A DNA stretch of 64,000 nucleotides from Siniperca chuatsi (taxonomy: Eukaryota; Chordata; Actinopteri; Centrarchiformes; Sinipercidae): positions 5,842,333 to 5,906,332 of the forward strand of contig NC_058045.1 of the NCBI RefSeq assembly GCF_020085105.1, written 5' to 3'. The notes below the pieces were generated by a model. The model did not search any database. It saw nothing but the letters and a program-made list of their open reading frames with translations, and had not been told where the DNA came from. How positions within the stretch are numbered: the first letter of the stretch is position 1; each line of letters starts with the position of its first letter. Of this stretch, positions 12,334 to 23,060 are shown piece by piece. The position numbers were made by a program, and so were the translations under genes.

Positions 12334-13617
12334 ATGGAGCCAATGAATTCACTTCAGACTGCAGACATTCAGTCACAGCCCGCTGTCCCACTGCCTCCCT
12401 CTATCTGTGTTCCTCCCAAACTGAGAGATGGCGAGTGTTACCATGTCTTCATTAGCTACAGCAGCACTGACTACCAGTGGACCCACTCCCTCATCAACCA
12501 GCTGGAGTCCTGCAGCCTGCAGATCTGTTACCATGACCGTGACTTCATTCCTGGCCGCACCGTGTTGGAGAACATGTCCGACTGCATCCAGGAGAGCCAG
12601 AAGGTCCTGCTGGTTCTCAGCCCAGAGTTTGTGAGGAGCCGATGGTGTCTCCTGGAGGCCAACATGTCTCTGTTCAGAGACTGCCTGGAGAGGAAGCCCA
12701 TCGTCCCAGTGCTGCTGGAGCCAGGAGTCTCTGTTCCTCTCCACATCTGCCACCTCACCTACCTGGAGGCCAACGACCCCAACTTTATGAATAAACTGCT
12801 CAAGGTGCTCTGCACCCCAAACCAGCAGCTTCAAGGGTCCACTGTGGTGCCCTTCCAGCCTCCCTCTATCTACAACGGGAAGGCCCTGCAGCCTTTGACT
12901 GCTGTCAATGATGAGGGACTCTATAAATGGGATGCTGGTCAGTTCAGTGACATGGACGTGCCAGACCAACTGCGCCTGATCATTGAGGACCAAGGGAAGT
13001 ACAGAACAGCTGTGAGGATGATCAATAGTGTCTCTCAAAATGAAGTGTGGCTGCGCCCACTCTGGGTTAGAGTACTGATCTACATAACTGGTGTAATATT
13101 TTGTTTACTCTTGGCAGCATTTTCTACATATATGAGCCTTATAGTCATTGTTTGCATTTATTTGCCCGAGTATATAAACGCATCCTCTGTTGGAGTATGG
13201 GTGCTCACTATTTCTAGTCTCTACTTTGTTTCATTGGGGTTGATTATTCAGATTTGTCTCTGGAAGAAGGATGATGAGAAGTACATAGTGAGGAAGATGC
13301 AGAAAGCTCTTGGTCAAGCAAACACAATCCTCTCTGAGGAGAAGGTGTTAATGGGCTGTCAGTCCAATTCAAAAATCTATCTGGTGTATGTTTCTCTGGA
13401 CGGTTGCAAACAAGAGTTTGCAGAAACATTTTCTGAGCAGGCTGGTGCTGAGGATATGTTTCAAAGAGCTCTGATCTTTTTCTCGTCAGGTTATGCCTGC
13501 TGCCTTGCTAAAAGACACTTTCCCTTTCCCCTGCCCAGCTCCACTGGTCACCTGGAGGGAGGGGTGTGTTTCTGTCAGTATGTCTCCCAGCAGCTGAGTT
13601 CAAAGCAATGGAAATAG
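12334..13617 (+). CDS. TIR domain protein with two membrane spans, 427 aa
   Basis: Seen: an uninterrupted 427-codon frame in one exon. The start ATG has A at -3 and G at +4 and lies just after a splice acceptor. Residues 35-160 form a TIR domain. Box 1 is FISYSS (39-44). The BB loop RDFIPG (69-74) matches the RDxxPG pattern of Toll-like receptors. The SRWCLLE block (102-108) matches the WCxxE region, and VLLEP (126-130) is also TLR-like. Hydrophobic stretches at about 245-277 and 287-309 are likely membrane spans. The loop between them carries an NAS glycosylation sequon (282-284), which fits a cytosolic TIR, lumenal loop and cytosolic C-terminus. Residues 310-427 have no domain I recognise. 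Known: TIR domains act in Toll/IL-1 signalling, and some hydrolyse NAD. Inference: a membrane-anchored TIR signalling or decoy protein. The TIR-first, two-span layout differs from TLRs, IL-1 receptors, MyD88 and SARM1. The glutamate E108 is also conserved in non-enzymatic TLRs, so it does not show NADase activity. Confidence 0.85.
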   Translation: MEPMNSLQTADIQSQPAVPLPPSICVPPKLRDGECYHVFISYSSTDYQWTHSLINQLESCSLQICYHDRDFIPGRTVLENMSDCIQESQKVLLVLSPEFVRSRWCLLEANMSLFRDCLERKPIVPVLLEPGVSVPLHICHLTYLEANDPNFMNKLLKVLCTPNQQLQGSTVVPFQPPSIYNGKALQPLTAVNDEGLYKWDAGQFSDMDVPDQLRLIIEDQGKYRTAVRMINSVSQNEVWLRPLWVRVLIYITGVIFCLLLAAFSTYMSLIVIVCIYLPEYINASSVGVWVLTISSLYFVSLGLIIQICLWKKDDEKYIVRKMQKALGQANTILSEEKVLMGCQSNSKIYLVYVSLDGCKQEFAETFSEQAGAEDMFQRALIFFSSGYACCLAKRHFPFPLPSSTGHLEGGVCFCQYVSQQLSSKQWK

Positions 13618-13781
13618 CAGTAACAGTATGGCCCTGGAATGGACCTGCAATTTACGATTAAGTCAGTACCAGTAGTGATTCAAGACAAACATTATTAGAA
13701 ATATTTTATAATGACCCCAACATTTTTCCAAAGCAATTAATTCCCTTTTTATAGCATATAAATTTAAATTGAGTTGCCTTG

Positions 13782-13787
13782 AATAAA
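13782..13787 (+). terminator. Candidate poly(A) signal of the TIR gene
   Basis: AATAAA 165 bp after the stop codon; a second AATAAA lies at 13908-13913. Either would give a short 3' UTR. There is no strong GT-rich element to choose between them. Confidence 0.4.
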
Positions 13788-13929
13788 ACATACACAACAA
13801 TGCTGAAGCTGTTGGTGACAAAAAGGAAGGGGTTAATGCAGGGAAGGCTGTTTGTTTTGTTTTGTCATCTCTCAATCTTTCTCGCTGTTAACATTTCAAG
13901 CTTTATTAATAAAGATCAAGTGACTGATT

Positions 13930-16900
13930 TACATTCTCAGCCTGACCCAATCATATGTGAAAAAGGTGGTTTACTTCATTATAAGTTTCACTCCCTTTCT
14001 AGAAAACCATGTACTTAGAAAATAAGACATGTCAAAAGGATATAAGGACAAAGGGGTATTTTTCTTTTTACAGATATTTGCTGCTGTATCCAAAGACAGA
14101 AATCACCTTCATGCAAAGGGTTGCATAATTAGGATTTATCAGTGAAACCAAAGGGCCATAGTCTCTAGTCATCTGTAGTTACTACAATATATGGACACAG
14201 AAATCCTTAGTCATTGAGTAATGCTAATGTCTGAGGCTCACCAGCACTGGTGTACACTTTTCCACTTGCCTGAAGGACAACCTGAGCTGAGACCAGCAGG
14301 GTTTGGGTACACTGCCATACAAAGGCAAACCGCAGTAACTACACATTTGGTCAAAATTGAGTTAAGACGGGATTTGGACTTTGTGACATCTTTTTTATCT
14401 TCTTTCTTATGTTCCGTTTCAGAGAAAATAGCGTGTCAAATTTGCAGGAACTACAAAATCCTGACAAAACCAAGAGCTTTGACTGCAGATACTGCAGTCT
14501 GCCTTGGCAATCTTATCCCGATCATCGCAAGCTAACACTCTCTCACACACAACCAACCAGCCAACCAAACAGAATAAACATTGTGCAATCCTGTGGCAAA
14601 ACCGTGGTTGATGTAATATTGGAACGCAAATATCCAGAGAATGGTAAGGAAGACAGCAAACAAAATATGAACGGCTAGTCCGGCAAATGACAGCATATAA
14701 GCACCTAGCCAGCAATTAGCTAGCTAGCTAGCCGCTGGCAAATTACACGCAGACAGACACTTGTAGCCTACCTGCTCCCTTGAAGGCAATCCACTAAGAC
14801 AACCTCATGATAATCCAATTGATAATTCGGTTCATGTTTCTTGATTGGGACATCTCTCCATGTATCAGGCAGCTAATCCAATTGTGAAAGGTAGCTAGCT
14901 CAGTTAGCCAGCTAGCTAGCTAAAGTTAGCAAGAGTCCATCTGTGCTGTATGCAGGGCTGCTATAATAACGATGACCATGAGCAAAAAAAATCAAACAGT
15001 TTGTCAGATGAAAACATACGTAGCTATATGACACAATGATCTTTATGTCATATGTACAAGCTAGGGGGTTGTGTTTTTTATTTTTATTTTATTATATTTG
15101 TTTGTTGTTATGCACCATGGAAAAGAATGGTGCACTAAAAGCAAAACTATTAAGCAGGTGCCAATAGACAAATTAGGGGAGAAGCTTAACAGAAAAAAAT
15201 AAATAAATTACATATAGTGTAAATAAGACATGATGTGTCCATCATTACTTAATCATTACATCACACATGAGAACCTGATTTGTGTCCCTTCAATTAAAGT
15301 CATGTTGTGATTCTCATTTGCAAATAATTACTTAATGTTAAACTATTATATAATTAAATATAATAACTCATGATTAAATCCTCATGGGCATGCATTAGTT
15401 AAGCATTGCTTAAGTATATGTTTTGTACCCTTTATTAAAAAGTTTTGCCCTCATTTGGCACACAAAAACTCAACAAACAATCTTTGATCTACAAAGCCCA
15501 TTTACTTGTCTATTAGGAATCTTTACAGATAACGATTTGTGAAAGATTGATTTTTGATGCCAAATTATATACATTTTTAAAGTTTAATAACATAATTAAC
15601 ACAGTTGCCTTTGCGTTCACTCTCAGCAAACAAGAATGGTTAAGCGTGGAGGACCGAGTCCTCGTTACTTTTTTTTATAGTGATAGTGAGCTGCTGTAGC
15701 AAAAGAGTTTCCCCTCGGGGATTAATAAAGTATTTCTGATTCTGATTTTTCAAACTGAGGCTGAGGCATCATAAATCTGACTAGTTCTAAGTTTTTTATG
15801 TCAGGTCTGGGGCTTAAGGCAGCCTGAGGTATAAGATTCTCTTCTCTGGTGCTCATTTGACAAAATTTCATTGACCTTTCCCACTGATGCTTATCCGAAA
15901 CAAAGACCTGTTTGAGATGTGAGTGCCGCCATGTACCACAGAAGAAGGATCAATATTGATATATGTCCTTTATGACATTCAGTGACGGGATTCAGGATAT
16001 GAAACAGAGACATGACACTGTTGCCTGAGGGGTCTGTAGCAACAAATCCCAACAAACAGTAAAAAGACACTGCTGGGAAATATCAACCAGACCAAGATTG
16101 CATGTCAGTGGGGTGATGCCGGGGTCATACTGTACACATTCAGTTCTCACTGTGCCTGATGAGAGGTGGAGATGTCATCTTGCTGCCGCAGTTCAGTTAA
16201 AACTGAATTTGGATGGATTAAGCGCACATGTTTCAGATTTTAAAAAAGTGCCTGGCTGCCATATAATCATGTTGTTCACACGCATGTTGGAAGTGTAGTG
16301 TGGATATTTACTCACAGAAGCAATGGTCAGTCTGTCTCATCCACAACAATGACTTTCAGGCTGGTTTAGCTCAATCACCTCCGCTCCTGTCACATGTATT
16401 AAAGTTTTATTTCCTCTCAGCATTACAGTGTGCATTTGTGTCTGTGTGCATGTACAGATGTGCTTGAGAACATTACCACATGAAATTATTCCTTGATCCA
16501 CAACAGCTATTACTGTATTCACATCACAGCAATGTAAATGGCTCTGTTCTCATGTGCAATGAGCCCAGGGCGCTGGAAAAAATTTCTAAATTAGCTCTCA
16601 AAACTGCCTCATACTAGCTACTGTTACACTATGGCATGTTTAGAATTTCAATGGAGCTAATTAAAACATTCCCCTGCAACGAGGTGCGCCTGTGTGGAGG
16701 GATGAAAGAAAAACAGCAGATGGACAATGACTTGCTGAACTAATGAAATGATTGACACAAGCAAATTACTTGGTTTGTTATTTTGTTGATTTAGGTTTTA
16801 GCATCAAATATTCACTTAATGTGGACTAGAAAGGTGGCTAGAAAAAAGTTTGCAGTTTCTTCCTTCATAGAGCACAGTGACTGGTCACTTTGAATCCTTA

Positions 16901-18035
16901 AAATGATAGAACACACAATTACATTAACAATAAAAATCTTTTTCACCTCCTGTAGCTAGTCGTCAGTTTCTTCCTTCATAGAGAAGAGAAGCTGTACTCA
17001 GCTTGAAGTCAGTTCATCCACTGTCTTTAAAGTTGCGGATGAATCTCTGGCATGCCCTTCACGAAAGCACTTAAATCCCGTTTTCTATGTAGCTGTTCTG
17101 GCTGGCTGTATAGGAGTGTGGTTACAGGGAAACATAATGACAACTGCGTGCTGGCTCAAATAAAACTCTTTTTAGTTAAAGTCATTTCCCCCCCAAATCC
17201 TAAAATGTTAAGCTCTTAACAGCTAATTTAACCTCTTCTTCTGTGTGTGCTCTATAGCACTATTTAATTATTGTTTCATTAAAAAGATATTACGGCTATC
17301 ATAATCAACCATTCTGGTTCTCAGCAAACCCACGAAATTCAATTCACTGGCATGGATGTGGGACAGCTAAAGAGAAACACATTTTATTACGCAGTCTTTG
17401 GGAAAACAGTTTTACTAAATTAAATTAGAGTTTTACTAAATTAAATTACCGCTGACCCAGAGAACTGCCAAGAAGATGTGCTACCTATGAATATGGTGCA
17501 GAGCAAAAATAACTTTCCAAAGTGTCCGTGAAGATTCTCAGTCACCCAGGTCATGTGACTAGTACCAAGTCAAAAGCAACTGAACTTTATGAGTTATTTA
17601 GAAATGATGAACCATCTCAGATGAGTGGCAGATTTGTGTAAAAAGGAGAAAGGAAGACACTGCTCCCTGCCGAGAAATAGCCCAACACCACTTGTGATTT
17701 TGACATTTTTCTGTTTTTGTACAGGTTAAACAAAATATAATGTGTTTATTAGTGAGCTTTACAGGTGCTGGAAGGCAGATTTATACCTTTGGACAGAGCC
17801 ATGCTAGCTGTTAGGATAATAAGTCCCAATCCAAAGTGTGGTTCACCCAAACACGCTTGTAGAGAGGGAACAAAAACTCTTGCAGCAGCATGATGGGTCT
17901 GCCATCATCACCCTACCTGACCCGATTTGAGTAAATATAATGTGGAATATAATTTTGATACTAGGAACCAGGTGGACCAATGAAGACCTCTACCTTCTGC
18001 TTTTTTTGATGAGAGCAAAAATCTTCTTTCAAGTG
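13930..18035. other. Intergenic, little recognised
   Basis: No gene is supported. Minor items: AGCTAGC-rich patches at 14715-14735 and 14893-14925; a tandem copy of a TTTTACTAAATTAAATTA unit at about 17409-17448; a 20-base word (CAGTTTCTTCCTTCATAGAG) present at 16853 and again at 16962. Confidence 0.45.
15700..15750 (+). mobile_element. LINE 3'-end fragment
   Basis: GTTTCCCCTCGGGGATTAAT followed by AAAGTATTTCTGATTCTGAT is the typical 3' terminus of a teleost L2/CR1-like non-LTR retrotransposon, with the start of a TGATTC microsatellite-like tail. Only the tail is visible. Confidence 0.55.
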
Positions 18036-18120
18036 TGTTCTTGGCCAAAATAGGCAGCAAGCACGAGTTTCAGACATAAAATAGATAACACAATAATAAT
18101 AAGTATGCCATAAAATTAAA
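18030..18120 (-). mobile_element. LINE 3'-end fragment
   Basis: Shares the block CTTGGCCAAAATAGGCAGCA and the following ACATAAAA words with the 3' region of the LINE relic at 29310-29440 (CCTGGCCAAGACAGGCAGCA). It is therefore an antisense 3' UTR fragment of the same family. Confidence 0.5.
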
Positions 18121-18124
18121 CTGA

Positions 18125-21106
18125 AATACAATAACAGAATAATGGATACAATTTACAATACAAATCACCGGCTGCATTCAGTTTTTTGATTTCCCCAGCT
18201 TTCTGGAAGTGCAATTGCTGGAATACTCTTTTAATACAAGTAAACCTTTAAGCCAAAGGTGAAAATATTTATGGGCCAAAAGCCTGCAACATGATTTAAA
18301 AATGTATCTCACCCCTTAAGAACAGTTCTATGACAGTAAAGCAGTTAAATAAACTGTATAGAAGGACTGTAGAAATACAGGTGCAGCGCCACACTTTACA
18401 CCGTGCTTATTTCTGCCTCCTCGCCATGTTGCTTAGGTCTGGAATGTCAAGACAAACATGATAAGTGGCCTCCTGAGGAAACGCGTCCTGTCAGCTGAGA
18501 CAAGAATAGGAGACACTTCATTTGAGCTCTGTTGTGCCGAGCTGCCTGTGTCGGCATGATAGGCAAAGAGGGAGACTGGTGCCAACAGCGACTGTTTTTG
18601 AGTTGCATAAATTTTAATTTAGCATGCTTGTATTGAACCACTGAATAAATAATAATAATGCATTAATTAAATAAATAAGCCTGAATTTTTAAGTTGTAAG
18701 CAACATTTCCTATGCATCCCCGTGAATCCATGACCATCATATTGTGCATCCATGTGTAAAGGTTCTCAGTTCAGGTTGTGTGCTTTGTAATCATTGCTTA
18801 AATGTATATATAGCATGATTATCTGCTTTCTGTAAATTATTATAATACATTATCATATATAGCGCTGCACTGTGACACTTGGGTCAATAATTAAACCAAC
18901 AGTTAAACCAACACCATATGTCGAACCTCTGATACTGAACAGAGGTTTGACCAGATGCAAGGTGACTGGACAAATTAAACCTAACCCCCCATTAAAAGAT
19001 AAATCTCTCATCAGCAGACAACCTTGTGACACCACCTGCAAGACTCTGAAGGACCTGAAAGAAAACCACAGAGAAAGAGAAGGACAACAGCTCGGAGTCC
19101 AGTCCAGACCCTTCAGTCAACACTGGGGAGCAGGTCAGATGCATTCCAAACTGGCAGTGACGTAATGCAGCACCTCACTCTGCCATGCTCAGTTACTGGT
19201 GACTTTAATCAGAAAGAATGGACACACTTTCAGCACTTGCCAGATATCAACATTGCACGTGCCAGATACACAAGCCAGGTTGAAAACATGAATTCTGGCC
19301 AGCTTCTGCCGCCAAAGAAAAAACAACCTGATACTGCATGCTTGATGTGCAAAGTATCTGGAGATGCTACACATAAAAAAGACAAAACTGAACTGGCTGT
19401 ACATTTGTTGGAGTTTGGAAGATGGTAGGACACAAGGCATCATTTTAATATCAGATTGTATGTAGAGATGAAAATATATGCAAGATGAGATGATAACATC
19501 ACTTCTCTGGCTTCTTCCTCAAATTCAGGTGCTTCAAATGGATGTATTGTTTATTTAGCAGGAACAATGCACAATACATGTATTGTACAAATATAGCTAA
19601 AACGTAATTTTCGTCTGTAGTACCTGGGCGGAGGCCACTAGTGATGCGCAAATCTGCTTAATGTACTATTATTCCACTTAAGGGAAAAAACAGCATGAGC
19701 AACTTAAAGCTCTTTATCTTCCTGTCTGGTCATATCTCTGGCAGATTTCTTAATGCACTCTAGTTTAAATTTTATAGACCCTGAGATGAAGAGGCCCACC
19801 ATTTTTGTGACTCTTAAACCACTCACAGACATGTTATGTAAGGTGAACACAGATACAGGCAGTATATCAGTCACAGTATGAAGGCAAAGAATCTAAACTA
19901 TTCAGTTTGTACCTGTCCCATAGATTTATCAGTACCTAATGGAAATTTAGAAGTTCAAAATAAGCCAAGTAAATCTCACAGAATCTAGGGTTTCATGTAA
20001 AGTTTTTATTTCGATGTTCTGGGTCTGTTTAATGTGCTTGTAGAGAAAGATCTTAGGAGGGCTTATTTATAGATAAGGGAAATGTCTGGCACTGAAAAAC
20101 AAAAGCAGGAAGAACAGGAGCCATGTGGACAGATAAGGTCAGAGAAAAATATATTTATTGTAATTATTATCCATTATTCGAGTACTCTGTACACATAGTA
20201 ATCAGAAATTCATTAGCAATTGTTTTTGTTGTTCTGTTGCTGTGTTTTTGCTTCGTGAGCTCTCCCACAACAAGTCCTTCACGGTCTCACGGAACAGCCT
20301 ACAGCTTGGCATGACGTGCATTTCATCACTTTCTCATCATCATATTTCGGGAATCTACAGCCACTACAGTCAAGGGACCAAACAGCCACCATGGCTCATA
20401 AGCTACATTTTGCAGGAATCATTTTGGCAAAGAGAGGAGTCCAAATCAGTGTGGTGAGACAGAGTGAAAGAGAAATTCACTCCTCTGGCACTCACTGAAA
20501 TGCCTACTGATCCAGCAGTAAGCCAAGCTGCTGCAGATCTAAATGGGAGACACTACAAAGGAGCAACTTCATCAGTGATCCCAGATATCCTTCTTTGTGA
20601 TTGCTGAGCCCTGCAGCGTGAGACAAAGCAATAATGGGAAAGCTGCTGGGCTGAGGCAATGTTGTGCCCGCTCGAGACGGCTCAAAGGACTTTTGTGTGG
20701 TTACCTAGAAAATACCAATCTTCATCTTGACTCAGAGAGCTAAAATCTGTCTTGAATTTTGCTGTCAAACTCTACTCTTAAACAGTTCAACACATTGAAA
20801 AATAATTGTAGAAAACACTTGGGTGGAATGGCCACTTTATGTTGGAAAAACGAGAAAGCCGATGTAGAAACAGAAAAAAGCTGATTGTCAGCTGATTCTG
20901 GCAAGTCAGTGTCTCCATCTGGCAGACGAGAAGGATGTGAAAGTTCAAAAATAAACACTGTGCAAGCAGGCAATCAATTTTTATTTTGTTTGGTTTAGCT
21001 GTCTTGAATTGTTTTATTTCTTTTTAATAATAAAAGTTTTTTAAAAAGTATAAAATAAAAAGTTTAATCAATTTGTTGGTTTATTCCAAAGATAAACAAA
21101 ACTTGA
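18125..21106. other. Intergenic, nothing recognised
   Basis: Open frames here (for example 18872-19165) have no recognisable motif or splice support. Confidence 0.45.
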
Positions 21107-21148
21107 TGACAATTACACAGGTGACCATGTGCACCTGTGTAATTGTCA
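21107..21148. repeat. 17-bp perfect hairpin
   Basis: Arms 21107-21123 (TGACAATTACACAGGTG) and 21132-21148 are perfect complements with an 8-nt loop. The right arm ends exactly where the minus-strand repeat copy (21149 onward) is cut short, so the hairpin marks that junction. Confidence 0.7.
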
Positions 21149-21510
21149 CTCGGTCCACCACTTTGCTCCAAACTGAAATATCATAACAACCATGGCATGG
21201 GTTGTACCGACATTCATGTCCCCCCTCTGGGTGAATTGTAAAAAACTTCCTGTAATCCTGAACTTTTCATGTAGCTTCGTCTGGTCAAAATTTAAATTTG
21301 TCCAATACTTTGACTTTTGACCAAATACCTGCAAACTAATGACGTTCCCATCAGCGTCTGCTGTCATTTGTGTTTAGTGCTATTTAGCAAATGTTAGCAT
21401 GCTAACACACTGGTGAACATGGTCAACATTATATTTACTAAATATCAGCATGTTAGCATGCTGACATTAGCATTTAGCTCAAAGCACACACAGTACTGCT
21501 AGCATGGCTG
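21149..21510 (-). mobile_element. CATGCTAG-ended repeat, single-unit copy
   Basis: Reverse-oriented copy of the family at 7060-7605. In family orientation it starts in the CAGCCATGCTAGCAGTACTG block (21510 end), runs through TTAGCATGCTAACA words and TTTGCAGGTATTTGGTC, and ends at AAAGTGGTGGACCGAG. Only one of the two internal dimer units is present, and the terminal CTAGCATGGCT end is missing. Confidence 0.7.
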
Positions 21511-22194
21511 TAGACTCTTTGTCTTCTTATCCCATAGCTTATTCCTCCTAAAGAAGATGATGCCATTTCCTTACAGTGCTGTGTGTTGAGGGGGTTATTG
21601 TCCTCTGAGGACACGGAGGGCACAGCGGCTGCTGGGCCCAGTCAACCCCTCACCAACATGTTTACAATTTCACACAAATCACTATTCTACTTTGTTCTCC
21701 ATATTGGAAAGCATGTCCAATAAATAAAGTATATTAGTCTTTTGTCGTGTTTACAGGCAGAAGAAAAGTGATGCTGTGCTACTATGCTTTGTCAGGAACA
21801 TTGTAGGCTGAAGAATATCCAGGACACAATCCAATCACTTGCAGAAAGGTCAGTAAGGGACAGTCCTGTGACATTTAAATTCTCAATTTAAAATGTGGTT
21901 AACAGCTGAGCCAGTGAATTAAAACGACTCATCACCAAGCTCTAACAGAGGCCCAAAGGCCCACTGGGTGCTTTTCGACTTTATGTGCTGCTGAACTATG
22001 ACTGTCTCACATGTTGAACAGATGTACAAAGAGCAAATGAGGCTAACTTCCTTTTTGGCCTTTGCCTTAAAGGGAAAGGGCATAGAAAAACATAAACACG
22101 GTATCTGTGTCAACACCATACGTTTCTAAAAGGGAGATTTTTTAAACTGTTTGCCACAGACTTTGTTCAGTTAGTTGACCCCAAAAGTACAAAT

Positions 22195-22560
22195 TTCAGC
22201 ATTAACTTTCTTTATACAGCACTTTTCAAAAATAAGTTACAAAGTGCTTTACATGGTTGAACCAGGATTAAAACTTTTCAGGACTGCAATGAGGCAAATA
22301 AATGAGACATGTTGGACATAGTGCTAAATTTAATAAAAAGCTTTTTAAAAAGATACATTTTGAGAAGTGATTTAAAAGATTTCACTGATTCTGCAGCCTC
22401 AGATCTTCAGAGCTGAGGGGCACTGACTGCAAAACCTTTAGTCTTGAGCCGGGACAACCAGCAGAGCTCTGCATGAGGATCTGAGGCTGCGCTCTGGCTC
22501 AAAGGGGAGCAGCAATTCAGCAATATAACTGGGAGCTAAACCATGACGTGCTTTAAAGGT
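22195..22560. mobile_element. LINE-associated repeat, probable 3' part
   Basis: Starts with a TTTATACAGCACTTTTCAAA..AAAGTGCTTTACATGG block. It later carries TAGTCTTGAGCCGGGACAAC, a GCTCTGGCTCAAAGGGG block and GGGAGCTAAACCATGACGTG. I associate this phrase order with antisense teleost LINE sequence. It lies next to a reverse-transcriptase relic at 22830-23060, probably split by the repeat at 22561-22780. Confidence 0.4.
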
Positions 22561-22790
22561 GGGGTATACGATTCTAATCCAATACATGTGTTCTTGTCAA
22601 ATTCAGCAAATATCTCCTAACGGTATGCTAGCTGTCCGTTCTGTGTGTACGCTGAAAAAAGACTTTGTACGCTGCCCTGGCTCTGTAAATGCTACACAAA
22701 CAAAGTGGCTCGGACCGAGCCACACAACACTGTTCCAGCCGTGATTTGTGTGTCAGGTAACGTTAAATGACTTGCCCACGGACATTCAGC
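22561..22790. repeat. Unclassified interspersed repeat
   Basis: Blocks GGGGTATACGATTCTAATCC, GGTATGCTAGCTGTCCGTTC, GTGGCTCGGACCGAGCCACA (a near-palindrome) and GCCCACGGACATTCAGC are familiar from dispersed percomorph repeats. There is no other copy in the window. Confidence 0.4.
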
Positions 22791-22829
22791 TTACTTTCTA
22801 GTTTGCCAAGATATGCTGTTGTTGTGATG

Positions 22830-23060
22830 TTTGCTACAGTAGCAGGAGAGTTGTGAGCCTCAATTGATAATAACAGAACTTTTGTTGTTTTTCAAATGAA
22901 AAGTCACTGTCAAATATTACACTCAGGTTTCTGGCTGCAGGTTTGACATTTGTAGATAGGAAGCAAAGATGTTTTTGTAAAATTGGGCCAAAAAAATAAA
23001 AAAGAATGATTACAGATTTGTTTTCATTTAGCTGGAGAAAGTTTTGGGACATCCACTTTA
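22830..23060 (-). pseudogene. Reverse-transcriptase C-terminal relic of a non-LTR element
   Basis: The minus strand encodes WMSQNFLQLNENK, then after an indel-like gap NVKPAARNLSVIFDSDFSFE and CYYQLR. This order is typical of the region after the FADD motif in teleost L2/CR1-like LINE polymerases. The frame is embedded in a longer chance ORF (22834-23472). The catalytic core is absent, so it is dead. Confidence 0.65.

Noticed and set aside
12430..12814. NADase activity for the TIR domain
   Set aside because: The WCxxE glutamate also occurs in TLR TIRs that lack NADase activity; sequence alone does not decide.
12373..13038. 221-codon frame antisense to the TIR gene
   Set aside because: Shadow of the GC-rich TIR coding strand; no independent support.
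17954..17973. 20-base word TTTGATACTAGGAACCAGGT shared with 50082-50101
   Set aside because: Flanks do not match; most likely a scrap of a dispersed repeat.
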